Positions 33,364 to 44,717 of a stretch of 64,000 nt of DNA are shown here, in pieces. The notes below the pieces were generated by a model, which saw only the letters and a list, made by a program, of their open reading frames with translations, was not told the origin of the DNA and searched no databases. A program made the translations under genes and the position numbers. The DNA comes from Trachythela sp. YZ-2020 (taxonomy: Eukaryota > Cnidaria > Anthozoa > Malacalcyonacea > Clavulariidae), in the NCBI GenBank assembly GCA_016169945.1, contig JADLSH010000344.1, positions 620,001 to 684,000 of the forward strand. Reading direction: 5' to 3'. The stretch's first letter is position 1; each line of letters begins with the position of its first letter.

Positions 33364-36300
33364 TCATCTCACCCTCTTAAAATCGCTCATATTTGTAGAT
33401 TCTACTGTAGTACCAATAAAAGAGAGTGAATTAATAATGGTGGTCTCCTCGTCTCCTTGGTTGTCTCTTATAAATAGCTAGTAAAAATAAAAATTGTATT
33501 ACAGTGGAACCCCGCCTTACGGCCACCCCGTTAATACGGTCACCTCGATAATACGCCACCCCGTTAATACGGTCACCTCGATAATACGGTCACTTTTTTT
33601 TGTCCCAGCAAAACACTAATACATTTGATCTTACCCCGTTAATACGGCCACCCCGTTAATACGGCCATATTATTTCGGCCCGTTGGTGACCGTATTAACG
33701 GGGTTCCACTGTATATTCACTCTTAATGCGCAAACGTCCGCGCCCTTTTCGGTTTCATTAATTAAGCGCTATCATAATAGAGTGAGAAAATGACCCCCCC
33801 CCTGACTGGAAAGCTTGATTAGGTGTATGTCTGCCATACCCCCCCTGACTGGAAAGCTTGATTAGGTGTATGTCTGCCATACCCCCCCTGACTGGAAAGC
33901 TTGATTAGGTGTATGTCTGCCATACCCCCCCTGACTGGAAAGCTTGATTAGGTGCATGTCTGCCATGCCCCCCCTGACTGGAAAGCTTGATTAGGTGTAT
34001 GTCTGCCATACTTACGGTAACAGCTTGAACATATTGAAATTTTACAAATTTCAAGGGAATTAGTACATCTTCAGCAACATTTTCTGCAGTAAGACTACAA
34101 ACATAATTAGATTACAGATCATAAGCATCACGAGTCTACACATTTGTAATCTACAGTATATACTATTGTTGTGTTTAGACCAAAAAAAATTATTCTGTTT
34201 CTGGTCAGTGGGTTTGTGCAGAATTGACGCGGCGAGCTTTAATCGCCCTTCTTTTTTTTCTTAAGAGTTAATAAGGCGCTTTTTTTGAGAAATGGGTGAG
34301 TATTTTTCTATTTTTATAAAGTGTATAGTGATTTTTTATGCTTTTAATGCTAAACTGTAACCAAATTTGCAGGTTTAATAGAATCAAATTTTTATTTAAG
34401 ACTACTTCATTTTGCAAGGATATTGATGGACCGTATTTGTATAGGAAATAGCACGGTTCGAGAAGTATTAATGAAAAATTGCACGCGTGTTTGGCGAAAT
34501 ATTCGTAATATTACGAATATTTCGCCAAACACAAGTGCAATTTTTCATTAATACTTCGAGAACAAGTGCTATTTCGTATTAATATTATTATTAACAATTT
34601 TTACACAATTTTTACTCAATTTTTACTCAATTGACGTTGCTCAATTTTTACTAGGGGTATTTGGGAGAAAATACCACACGTGGTATTTTCTCCCAAATAC
34701 CCATAGTAAAAAGAATTAAGAGAAAATTTTGACGTTCTTCTAGCCAAAAAAAACACGTTGACGCGCACAGTTAAAAATGACGCGCGCGCTGACCAGAAAG
34801 AGAGGATTTTTTTTGGCCTTAGATAAAATAGCAATTTCTTATGTTGTATGTTATGCTAGTACAAGCTATCGCAACTCTCATTGACTCTCATCAACTCTCA
34901 CCCTCGTTTGACCTCTGTCAAGGCTTAGGAGTATTTAAAGTTCGATTCTAAACCATACTTGCCTTAATTCCTGTACTGCAGCCGTTTTTTCAGCCTCGTC
35001 AAATCCAAGTGTTCTAATTAGATTACTAAATATCTTGATGGTTTTTGGCGCGGTTCCTGTACAAGAATATTTAGTGGGTTAGGACATTAGAAAGTTCATA
35101 AGTTTTTTAAATGCAGATTAAGGAAGCGTAGCTAAATGTGAGTTATTCAGAGTTGTGAATTGGGTTACAACGTTAATGACATACGTTTACCAAAGTTGTT
35201 TATCTTGTCTCCATGATAATTATATGTAATTATAATGTTAGCACAAATTAAATACTTTTAGAGAGAATACAAATTCTAAAGCACGTACCATCATCTGGTG
35301 CATTTAGCCTTAGAGAATGGAGTTTGACAAGTTGATTAAATGATATTGATATCAGCATCTGAAAATAATGAAAATGAATATTATTTTTTAATGTAATCCC
35401 TTTTTTTTTTCATTAATTTTACAATCAGCGATTGAAGGCAAAGACAACATTTAAGTCCTGCCATCTGCCATAAATACGCTATAATTGAAATTAACAAATT
35501 TACATACATTAATTTACAGAGTGCACATATTTTTACGAACAAGTTAAAAAACAAGAATGACACATTTTCGAATGAACAAAACGTTTACCATGTCATTGGC
35601 CTATCAGCATCAAAACATGCATTTAGTTTTTCAGTATGTCTGTTAAGTTTAAATTTCAGCGAATTAAATAGAGAGAGTGAATTTTATTTCATCCGGCAGG
35701 CTGTTCCATGGCGGCAAAATCCTATTAAAAAATTGATTTCGGAAAGGGGATGTTCTGCAGAGGTTTGGTCGGTATGAATTCATAGAGCTAAAGCGAGTGT
35801 TATGATGAGTAGAATTGTCCAATATATAGTCTTCAGGGGCCGGTTGTTCAAAAGCCGGTTAACGCTAACCCCGGGTTAAATTTTAATCTACTGTTCTGGT
35901 TTGTATACTTCTACACGTTTGTTTATTTCAAAACTTTATAAACAAAAACTTCTATCGCCCAGTACAAGGTTGATAGACAAATTCATATTAATATAACCGA
36001 TATCTGGAAACTTGTATGAAAGTTACCACTAACCCAGGGTTAAGTTAACCGGCTTTTGAACAACCGGCCCCAGGTGTTAAGTCGTTAATATCCAGCTTTA
36101 CTTTTCTAGAGAAACGTAGTATCTTTTATCTCGATGGGGAGTAGTTGAAGTTGCTTTAAACGGTTGGTGAAAGATGAGGTGTAGTCTTGTAGGATATATT
36201 TCGTCGCTCAAAGTTGGACATCTTCAATGATCCTATCAATTCTAGAGACTGATTATCCGCTGTATTAGCGTAAACACAAGATGAACTATTCAGACGAACT

Positions 36301-39300
36301 GTACCTAGAATAGCGCAATCTACACTGGCAATTTACTGGCAATGGTTTTGGGAACAACAAATTTAGATAGATAGATAGATTTTAATAGATTTCTCCCTGA
36401 AAGGGCTTTTCAGAAACTATTTACAGATTTTGGAACTATATTTATAGTTAAAGGGTGTTTTAAAAGCTATCTAAAGTATGTACAGGTTAACAGTGAGGCC
36501 CTAAACGTTTTCTTTGGCGAGCAAATGTTCCTTAAGCGCTGACTTAAATGTTTTGAGTGAGGGACTGTCTTGTAATTTCTTGTCTAAATTGTTCCATATG
36601 TTGACAGCCCTATAAGCAAACGACCGTTGGCCAGATGCGGTATTAAACAGCGGTATTTGTAGGGAGTCGTATTTAGGAGTCTTACGGTTGTGGATTGAAG
36701 ACCTTTTTCTCTGCTTCTCACAGAGGTAGTTGGGCGCGAGGTTGTTCACACATTTATAAGTCATTGCGGCATCTCTGAAGTATATAGAGAATATTACATG
36801 GTTGCGCGGAAATATGGAATTTATTTCGAGTGTTGAAGAGAATATTGCTCGTAGTGGCGCGTAGGTGATATTTTCTGAGCAATATTCTCTCAATGCCACA
36901 TTTCAAGCTAATATAATATAAGCAACTATTTGTATAAACAAATTATTAAACAAAAAAAATTAATATATATATAACAACCATAAATAGAAAACAAATATAC
37001 AATAGTAAATAGGGTTTTGATAGTAATAGGTTTGCAAAAAAAAGTAAAGTTGTAAAATGAAATATCGTATTTTTAAAATTAAATATTTTACGTTTTTTAA
37101 ATCACGTCTTTTCTATATAATATATGTTTATTAAAGTAGTTTATTGACTGGTAGCCAATTTAGTTGGCGAAGAACTAAATGATCAATTTCCCATATTTAT
37201 GCATACTAGACGAACTATCAGAAAATATTTGTTCCAATTAAGAACCATTATAAAGTAGTAGTGAAGAAGTGAATAGACAGTAGCGTTACTTGAATCTTGT
37301 GAGTAGGGGGGTGGTGGGGGGGGGGACGGGGGTTACATCCTAATTTTACTTATAATTACCTGTTCATCACAATCACTTTCTAAATATAAACTTTTTCCTT
37401 TCTGAAAGACATTCTTTAGCGTGTGATCATCACTTTCATTCAGACATTCACATTGAGATTTGTCAATCAGAGATGACAGGTCCATCTGTAAGAGTTTATT
37501 ACATACATCCTTTACCCATTAACTGGCAGTACCCTACCACTGACGAGTAAAATAGTCTGGCGTTTATAGACAGAGTAAAACACTAAAGTGGGGCTTATCT
37601 GGGCGCATTGCAAGCTAATGGGTTAACAAGAGACACTGGTAGATAGTTTTGTTAAACCATTAACTGGCAGTACCCTACCACTTACGAGTAAAATTGTCTG
37701 GCATTAGACAGAGTAAAATACTAAAGTAGGCCGTATCTGGGCGCATTGCCAGCTAATGGGTTAACAAGAGACACTGGCAGATAGTTTTGTTAACAATGTT
37801 TATTAATTTGAAAAATTTTTTCATGTTAGAGACTTTAATACATGGGATTGTAGCATTTCATGTGGTTTGCTTGTTGACATATCAATCTTGGCCAAAAATA
37901 ACCTCGTACCTAGCCTCTTCCCTCTACAGTACTAGAGGAACGGGCCTGGGTACAAGATTATGCCAAATATTTAAATAGGGTGTGTACAACGTTGACCTTC
38001 AATGTCATTCACATGACTTTGACTGGAAGACAGAACAAGTTTTGGTGTCATGTATTGTCCACTGTGGGTAAAACAGGTTTCCTTAATAGTCCTAAAAAAA
38101 AAGGCCTCTGAAGAGGTATTTTTCTAACCCCAGAGTATTATATAACTTATGTATTTACAAATGTTAAAATGAAACTAACATATCCTTTTGGGACTGTTCC
38201 ACTAATTTCTTCATAGTCTCCCATCCATTTCTTAATTTTCTCTTCTAAAGCTTTTGCATCACTCCCTTGGATCTGATCTAACTTTACGCCAGATCGGAAA
38301 AGGACAAAGGTTGGTGTACCGGACACACTGTACTGATTGCTTGTTTCCTAAGTACAAAAACAATTATAACTAAAGGGCACTCAGAAAATGCATACCTCTG
38401 CCAGCAAATTATGTGAAGTATAATTCATGAATAAATTATACATGCACTAATTACACATTCAGTTCCATTCAGCCGGGGAAACTTTTGTAAATTTCTCATC
38501 CAATTTTTATCAAAATTAGAACCAAAATTTACTCGATTTGTCTGTGGCTGTTTCATTTAGTTTAGTAATTGTTGTAATTGTAAATAGTGTAAATGCACAA
38601 AGGCAGAAATATTTGTTTGAAAGGCAGTACACACATTGAAAATTCATTATATATACACTCATTATTTTTAATTTTCAAAGAACACTTAATTGTTTTGCAG
38701 GCACATTTCCAACTAAATTCCCTTTCTTAGACATTTAGCCTTGCATTCATTGTTTCACCGTTACTTGATCAGGGTTTTCAATAGAAGCCGGTTACCGGCG
38801 GTATACCGCCGGCTGCTTTAGCAATGAACGCCGGCTATAATTCAGTTTAGTTAGTTTAGCGAAGTACCTAAATAATATTCTTCTTTAATTTTTTTTTACG
38901 ATGTATTTATAGTTTTCTTGCAGTCGAAAACATCTAAAAAAAGAGACGATTTTGGCATGTTCCCGGCAAAATGTTCCTATAAACTATGTACAAACCAACT
39001 TCGATAACATTACCCTGTACTATTATCCAAAAAGATCTCCAAAATGGCAGGAAATACCATTTTCAAGGGTACAAATATCAAATTTTTCCCTGGGACCCCC
39101 CTAGTAATGTGGTGCCTTTGTCACCACCTCGGACATAACCGTCTACTTTTTTCATACAGCCACCCAGTAATTTAAATCATAATGAAAACTCTGCTTGATA
39201 ATGCAATGTATCCTTTGATTCCTAAACATGAAACATTAAAGTGTAATGCATTCAATGCAGACAATAAAGCAATCACCTTGCAAGCATCAACATCCACTTC

Positions 39301-40254
39301 TAGAAATATTGCCGACATATATTTTAAACTGAGCTCTTGAAATTTGGGAGCAATCGTTTGACATGGACCACTCCTTGAAAATAATTGCAAAATATATTTG
39401 TAAACAACATCTATCCACCTACAATTGCATGTATATTTCAAAGCTCTGTTACATGGTTGTACAAGGATGCAATAGTGTTATAAACATTGAAAAAATTTGC
39501 TGCAGACGTTGCCAATCATATAACCCATGAGACCTAACACCAGAGATTCCTGGCATGAAGTACATGGAATGCATCTCGAACGTGGGATGCTAGTGTGGGT
39601 AGAGTGCAGCAAATATACGGCGGTTGACTGTTGTGTAAAACTACCCGAAAAATACAATAAGAACTTCGACATTTTGAACGAAGGTCCCTCATCTGGAATC
39701 GAAACGTTGAAGTTTTTATTGTATTTTTCAGGTAGTTTTACACAACAGTCAACTGCTGTATACATGGAATGTAGTCTGGGGAGTGATTATAGAATACCCG
39801 GCCACTTTTAGTAGTTCATTTAAACACAAAAGAAACACAGGAATCATTTGAAAACAGTTTAAACTTAAAAGATGAAATTACAAGAATATGTTATTTTTTA
39901 TCATCATATTTTGAGAAAATTGTCAATGCTTACAAGTGTTTATTAAAAAGAAGTTACAAAATGGAAGGGTATTCTATAATTTAGCCGCCGAAGGAAGTGG
40001 AGAGTAAAATTTGGTGGCAACTAAATTCTGTTCTCGGCAAGCAATTTTTAATTGGACACTTAAAATTGGATCATCGCTATTTTTTACAGTAATATTTATA
40101 CAATTTATTCTAGTGATATTTCAAAGCCAAAAACAAAATATACCTACCATGATGCTTTAAAGTTTGCTATTATCAACGTTCCTTTAGCTCCAGTTAATTC
40201 ACTGCGAAATCTTGAATCACTTTCAATAATTCTAACTCCACCTGAGGACGCCAT
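33364..40254 (-). CDS. TXNL1: Thioredoxin-like protein 1 (Trx + PITH), complete
   Basis: TXNL1 (TRP32) is a redox protein that docks on the 26S proteasome through its C-terminal PITH domain. Eight exons in phase: 40,148-40,254; 39,277-39,373; 38,180-38,347; 37,360-37,485; 35,289-35,358; 34,963-35,056; 34,016-34,094; 33,364-33,477. This gives 284 aa, against 289 in human. Trx domain about 1-110; PITH starts near YMDLSSLIDKSQCECLNESD, with NNLIRTLGFDEAE-type and PLKFVKFQYVQ segments, ending GTTVESTNMSDFKRVR. The active-site join reads W-S-G-P-C (exon 1 ...KAS-TG, exon 2 G-AGT-GGT-CCA-TGT), so the first cysteine is serine. The intron after exon 6 begins GCAAGT (GC-AG type). The last exon could instead splice at GTGAGA to a further short exon, which I did not find. 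Confidence 0.94.
33502..33711. mobile_element. pogo/Tc1-mariner-type MITE, 210 bp
   Basis: Ends CAGTGGAACCCCGCCTTACG and CGGGGTTCCACTG with TA on both sides (33,500-33,501 and 33,712-33,713). The CAGTGGAACC terminus is typical of pogo/Tigger-like elements. The interior is a tandem array of CCCCGTTAATACGGTCACC. It lies in the last TXNL1 intron. Confidence 0.85.
33797..34010. repeat. 43-44-bp minisatellite abutting TXNL1 exon 7 donor
   Basis: Five near-perfect units of CCCCCCTGACTGGAAAGCTT followed by GATTAGGTGTATGTCTGCCA. The array ends right at the 5' splice site of exon 7 (exon edge 34,016), and the first unit on the transcribed strand overlaps the donor's downstream bases. Confidence 0.93.
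34178..34820. mobile_element. Foldback element with nested perfect palindromes
   Basis: The outer arms read TTAGACCAAAAAAAATTATT... TTTCTGGTCAG and their complement at 34,790-34,820. Two long palindromes lie inside: about 34,440-34,585 (centre ATTCGTAATATTACGAAT) and about 34,640-34,710 (centre ACCACACGTGGT). It lies in the TXNL1 intron between exons 7 and 6. The flanks share TTAG. Confidence 0.75.
35590..36350 (-). pseudogene. LINE 3'-end remnant, interrupted by a MITE
   Basis: Read on the minus strand, the segment right of 36,071 gives SFTNRLKQLQLLPIEIKDTT and the segment left of 35,836 gives FFNRILPPWNSLPDEI. Both are typical of CR1/Jockey-like LINE C-termini. The Harbinger-like MITE at 35,837-36,070 has split it. 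It lies within the TXNL1 intron between exons 5 and 4. Confidence 0.65.
35837..36070. mobile_element. PIF/Harbinger-type MITE, 234 bp
   Basis: Terminal repeats GGGCCGGTTGTTCAAAAGCC and its complement span about 45 bp. The flanking trinucleotide CAG on both sides (35,834-35,836 and 36,071-36,073) fits the 3-bp duplications of Harbinger and ISL2EU-like elements. Confidence 0.85.
36362..36899 (-). pseudogene. LINE (CR1/L2-like) 3' end with ATCT tail
   Basis: The last 130 or so codons of a LINE ORF2 are open on the minus strand. Signature text includes YKCVNNLAPNYLCEK, SIHNRKTPKYDSLQIPLF and GQRSFAYRAVNIWNNLD. The element ends in an (ATCT)n microsatellite at 36,364-36,380 instead of a poly-A, as CR1/L2-type elements do. 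It is 5' truncated. Confidence 0.8.
37511..37764. repeat. Two TTAACCCATTA-family MITEs
   Basis: Two copies (37,511-37,626 and 37,652-37,764), separated by a repeated CAAGAGACACTGGYAGATAG spacer that also occurs after the second copy, so the block itself is a tandem duplication. It lies in the TXNL1 intron between exons 4 and 3. Confidence 0.75.
39615..39761. repeat. Palindromic MITE, 147 bp
   Basis: ATACGGCGGTTGACTGTTGT and GTAAAACTACCCGAAAAATA are mirrored by their complements at 39,715-39,761. It lies in TXNL1 intron 1. A stray TGTTGTATTTTTCAGGTAGT piece of the family is at about 40,388-40,408. Confidence 0.75.
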
Positions 40255-40488
40255 ATTGAAAATAAGATTGTGTTTATTTAGTTCCCAGTTTTCAATTATC
40301 TCGCTCTGTTTAGGAGTTCTGGGTTCCCAGAAAAAGAGAATGACAGGTAAAATTGTCTGGCGTAAGATCGACAGAGTAACTCAGTATTGTTGTATTTTTC
40401 AGGTAGTTTGATGCTACAAATCCTCAAGCACATCGTTTATCGCTACCTATACGGGAACTACGCATTCTATTTACAAGACACACTTATA

Positions 40489-40523
<35 letters not shown>

Positions 40524-41301
40524 TTGGGCATGCATGTGGGGCATTTGATTTTTCGTGCAAATTTTTGATCAAATGCCCTACTATGGGGCGGAAAATGTCA
40601 GTCAAATGCGACCAAATGCCCCACTGTTGGGCTGAAAATATTTGTCAAACATGTAAACATTTTCAAAGATGGTGTGGAGCATGATATTTTTAGCAATATA
40701 TTACAGGTTTTCAGTTCAAATATCCCCACCCTCTGGAAGAAAATTAAGATCAAATTCCTGAGGGTGGGGACCGTGAGGACCGGCCAAGGGGGACAGTGAG
40801 CCAGTCCCCTGAGCCGGTCCCCACGCTGGATGATTCCAAGGTCGAAGGATGATTCAGCCTGCGAGTCAAAGGATGATTCGCCCAAGGTCGAAGGATGATT
40901 CAGCCTGCGAGCACCTGCTTGGCTGCTTTGCAGGCTAACCCTATTGTGGACCCTCATAACTATTTTGAATGTTATTATTTTTAATTTAAAAACAACACAA
41001 CATTAAATTGATGTTTACTTCATTACACAACTAACAATGACAGTGAATGAGCACAACATGACAATGGAGATCTTTGCTTGAAAGATCAGCTTCTATTTGT
41101 AACAACAAAACATTGTCTGTTCTTCTATTTACATGTTCTTAGATCTTGTCCATAATTCAGTGAGCAACTGTGGATAAAATAGTCTGTCTTTTATCAGTCA
41201 AACCATTGTTGTGATAAAAAAGATAGGTCTATGTAGTATGTACATAAAAATGCCCAACAAAGAGCTGATTGGTAACTTCAATATCACTTCTTATCTTTTT
41301 T

Positions 41302-42068
41302 CTAATCACTGCCTTTCATGTATTCATCTAACTGTGAGTTTAAAACTGACTTTGTTTTTGACATATATTTATCAAGTTCAGTATCCAATTGTTCTTTGCT
41401 TGGTGGTTTGTTATTCATGCCACGACCACGTCCTCGGCCACCTCGAGTACCTGCCGTTCCTCGTTGGTTGTTTGCAGGTCTGCCTCTTCCTCTCGTGGTT
41501 TGTCCCCCACGACTTCCTCTCAATGCACCACGACCTCCACGAGTGGTTCTGCCTGTGGTCCCTCCCCCACGGTTAGTCGAACCACCTCTTCCTCTAGTCT
41601 GGCCACGTCCTCTTTGAAACCTGGTTGTCATGTTTCCACCTCTACCACCACCTCTTTGACCTCGCGTTTTAACTCCCCCTCCTCCACGCACTTGACCACG
41701 TCTCTTTGTACCCAAGCGATTGGCTATAGGTATACTAAGACGGCTCTTTACAGTTCCTTTTGGTGATGACTGCTCTTCAATTCCCATTCGTTTTGTCATT
41801 TGTGCAGCAAGACGTCTGTTTTTAATGCTGGCAACATTTTCAGCACGTTGCTTATTTCGAACATTGTCCACTCGACTTGTTTTAGCAATTTCACCAAAAC
41901 TAAATATAGCAAAAAGCAACATATTTATAGCATACAAACTGTTTAATATTATATTTTCATGAAAAAAGGGGGAAGGTATAAGAATTATTGAATTTTAACT
42001 CACCGATCACTTAGCGTTTTCGAGGTTGAACTTTTAAGAATAATTTTTCCAGGAACAGCAATATTCAT
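41302..42068 (-). CDS. CHTOP: Chromatin target of PRMT1-like RGG protein
   Basis: CHTOP (FOP/SRAG) is an RGG-rich nuclear protein that joins the TREX mRNA-export complex and is arginine-methylated by PRMT1 and PRMT5. Two coding exons, 42,004-42,068 and 41,302-41,899, join in phase to give 220 aa (248 in human). The N-terminus MNIAVPGKIILKSSTSKTLSDRF matches the family's VLKSTTKMSLNERF block. NRRLAAQM follows, then an RG/RGG tract (about residues 100-190), then two C-terminal repeats, LDTELDKYMSKTKSVLN and SQLDEYMKGSD, the LDxxLDxYM motifs known in CHTOP. The plus-strand frames over this gene are shadows of the RGG codons. The gene lies about 1 kb upstream of TXNL1 in the same orientation. Confidence 0.93.
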
Positions 42069-42407
42069 CTTGAATTTCTAAAGAATTAGCAACACATTCA
42101 TGTTTCGACCCAAAAGTACACTGGTATAATGGTTTTGTGGCCATTTTGCCATGATTGAGCTTATGCAAAGGTAAAGGTTTTGCACACAAAACAATTAGTT
42201 TGATACCACGTCAACAAATCATATTATCATTCACATAATTATATTCTCAATTGTCATTGGCTAATTCACCTACAGATAACTGGTGTAAATAATACGTCAG
42301 CTGCAAATAACTGGTGCAAACAGTTTATTGAGCATGCGCACTTTCGGCAAGCACTGCTTAGCTGCAAAATATCGGTTTCTTTAGCCATTTTATAATCATT
42401 AGTAAAC

Positions 42408-42524
42408 ATGGCCCGTTTTGCAGAGCTGTCGAAAGACGATTTGACCTGTTTGCTTGACCAAAAAGATGCTGACAACACGAAGAAGGCGACCAAAGTTGCA
42501 CTAAATGTTTTTGCAGTAAATGAT

Positions 42525-42558
<34 letters not shown>

Positions 42559-42562
42559 CGTG
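42408..42562 (+). pseudogene. N-terminal fragment of Crypton/KIAA1958-like protein
   Basis: The ORF begins MARFAELSKDDLTCLLDQKD and continues ADNTKKATKVALNVF. This resembles the N-terminus of the many invertebrate DUF3504/Crypton-type tyrosine-recombinase-derived proteins. After about 42 codons the frame runs into the arm of the palindrome at 42,528-42,670 and stops. No recombinase domain follows, so this is a broken copy. Confidence 0.6.
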
Positions 42563-42670
42563 ATTTATCAGTGTCTCGCAGATCAATTATTTGCCTCTGC
42601 CTTCGGCAAATAATTGATCTGCTCGCCACTGATAAATCACGATATTTTGCTCAACCTCGTCCAATAATTG
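42528..42670. repeat. Palindromic MITE inside the Crypton-like ORF
   Basis: The CAATTATTG...CAATAATTG ends continue inward through AAAATATCGTGATTTATCAG and GATCAATTATTTGCC with their complements. The loop is only about 10 bp (CTCTGCCTTC), so nearly the whole element is hairpin. Confidence 0.8.
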
Positions 42671-42877
42671 TATATTATGAGCAAAACAAAAAGTTTTGAA
42701 ATGAAGAAATCTGTGTGAGAAACCTTTTGAAACTTAGTTATAAATGCATGCCTCGCAAAAGATTGCAAATGGTAGTACTGCTATTTGCAATGATGCATGC
42801 AAATTCAAAAAAATAATGCGTTATGCCCAATTGTAAAATTGTTAAGAAATGAGATAATGAAAATTGCAGATTACTGA

Positions 42878-42922
42878 GGCCGATTATTTGTAGGCCGATT
42901 ATTTGTAGGCCGATTATCTCAA
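42878..42922. repeat. Short tandem array GGCCGATTATTTGTA
   Basis: Three copies of a 15-bp unit GGCCGATTATTTGTA, the last ending in TCTC. Confidence 0.8.
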
Positions 42923-44390
42923 CTTATTGGCCAATTAATCGATGGCAGTGTAAAAACCTTTCAAAGACAGCGGTTGCTTTGAAGTTCTTTGACCAATTGC
43001 AATTCCGAAGGTAGATACTGAAAGTGGCCTAAAAAAATGCAGAGGTGATGACCTGGGTCAGATTTAGGTCCACATTTTTTTGCCGACTTCAATTTTTACT
43101 TTTTTCGAGGACTGCACATCCCCCTTACTTTTCGGACATTCCTAATATAATCTATAACAAATTACATCTGTTGGTTGGCTCTGTTCCCCTGTTAGGTTAC
43201 CTGTTAGACAGATTACCTGTTAGGCTGTTACTTGTTGACTAACTAACAATAAATACAAGAATGTCTTTGTCACTTTCCCATCACTATAATTTAGAGTAAT
43301 TAGACTACAAACACGGACACACCAAACTGTTTGACATTTATTTGTCCTCTGCTTGCTCCAGTTTGCAGGTATTGCATTCAGCTATTAACAATAGTCGGAT
43401 AGTCCACTATAGTGGATAGTCCACTATAACTGGGTGACATCGCAACTGTCTTGTTGAGCTAAAACTATATTTTTGTGCAAAGTTCCTTTGAGAATAACGC
43501 TAGCGATGCAATGCTGTGAATACTTACTTGCGATTCTGCAACGTCTTGAGGCGCTGTGGTAATTTTATCAATGCAGATCGATAGAGATTGAAAATGTCTT
43601 GAAAAATACAACCAAAATCACAAAATAAACCTTTCTCCAACCTTCAAAACAGACGCCAAAGTTTACTAGTTACCAGCACTGATGGTTACCAGCGCGCCGT
43701 GGTAGCTTGCCGCGTCATCAGCCTGCACCACTGCACACGGGCTGAAGGAAATTCGGAAAAAATATTGTATCAAATCTCTTTTTTCCAAAGAAGACGTATA
43801 AGTTAAATATTTGATATCAAAATACTTGACGGAATAAAAAACTACAAAAGCTAAAAATGACAGCCAGGCAAGTCGGCAAGAATATTGGCAAGAATAGAAA
43901 ATTTCAATCTTCTCTTTCTTCTCCACTTCCACAAAAGTTAAAAAACTTCCACTGTTCACAGTCAGAGGTCCACGTCGTGACACTCGTGACATCGTTGACG
44001 ACTTGACGTTGAGGTCTTTGGGACGCAAACAGAGATCACGCAAAAGTGTAAAACAAAAGAGACGCTGGATCAGTGGGTCGAAGTAAGAGTTTTATTAATT
44101 ATTGCTAGTTAGTTTATGTATAATTATGTAAATATGCTAATAGGTATAATTACTACAACGAATAGAGTCAAGTTTATATAAATAATGTGGCAAAACAAAT
44201 TCGACTCTGAGCTTTACTTCCGCCGATTCGTTATAAATCGTTATTTAATAGGACGTCTGCCGCCTGCGATGGAAAAATACTGTATGCGCTTTTATCTAAA
44301 TTCCAATATACTTGAAATAAACACTTTAGTATAGTAAGGAATGATTGCATTGTTTTTATTATTTAGAATTATTAGAGTTTATTCATAGAA
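42923..44390. other. Intergenic stretch, no supported gene
   Basis: A 125-codon minus-strand open frame at 43,666-44,043 has no domain I can recognise, no family similarity from memory and no exon partners. A small GGATAGTCCACTATA hairpin lies at about 43,397-43,430. I annotate no gene here. Confidence 0.5.
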
Positions 44391-44394
44391 ATTC

Positions 44395-44545
44395 ACAATA
44401 TTCCGGTGTCACAGTGATATGTGTATCCCCGTGTTTTGTGTATCCCCATACTCATATCACTAGGGATATGGGTATCCCCAGCAAATATGGCGACCGTGTT
44501 TTGAGTATCCTACCTGACCTCCCTACATTCCCAGATCCCTAGTGA
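44395..44545 (+). repeat. GTATCCCC hairpin repeat, left copy
   Basis: CCGGTGTCACAGTGATATGT, then GTATCCCCGTGTTTTGTGTA and ATATCACTAGGGATATGGGT. An inverted copy lies at about 61,700-61,805 just beyond the right end of the large MULE. Confidence 0.75.
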
Positions 44546-44717
44546 TATAGGTTTCCCCATGGTTTTCCATTTCAATTTTCACGGGAAAAGTTTAGTGAAA
44601 AATTTCCACCGGCGACGAGAATAGGAAATGAGGGCAGAATTTGGCAGGAAACAAAATTTGCGGGAAAATTGGCGGGAAAACGTGAAATTAAAGCAGTTAA
44701 AGTCACCATGGATCCAA

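Noticed and set aside
33797..34010. CRISPR-like regular repeat array
   Set aside because: The units are contiguous with no unique spacers, in a metazoan intron. It is a minisatellite.
36501..36899. Possible host gene of 132 aa
   Set aside because: The peptide is a LINE C-terminus (LAPNYL...NRKT...SFAYRAVNIWNNL) ending in an ATCT tail.
41318..41766. Two plus-strand open frames (P/R-rich and S/T-rich) over the CHTOP gene
   Set aside because: They are shadows of the RGG-coding exon on the minus strand; neither has a domain or codon pattern of its own.
41302..42068. CHTOP and PRMT3 proximity as a functional methylation cluster
   Set aside because: CHTOP is a PRMT1/PRMT5 substrate rather than a PRMT3 one, and 19 kb of repeat-rich DNA plus two unrelated genes lie between them.
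43666..44043. 125-codon minus-strand open frame
   Set aside because: No family, no splice partners and no conserved motif visible; it may be chance.
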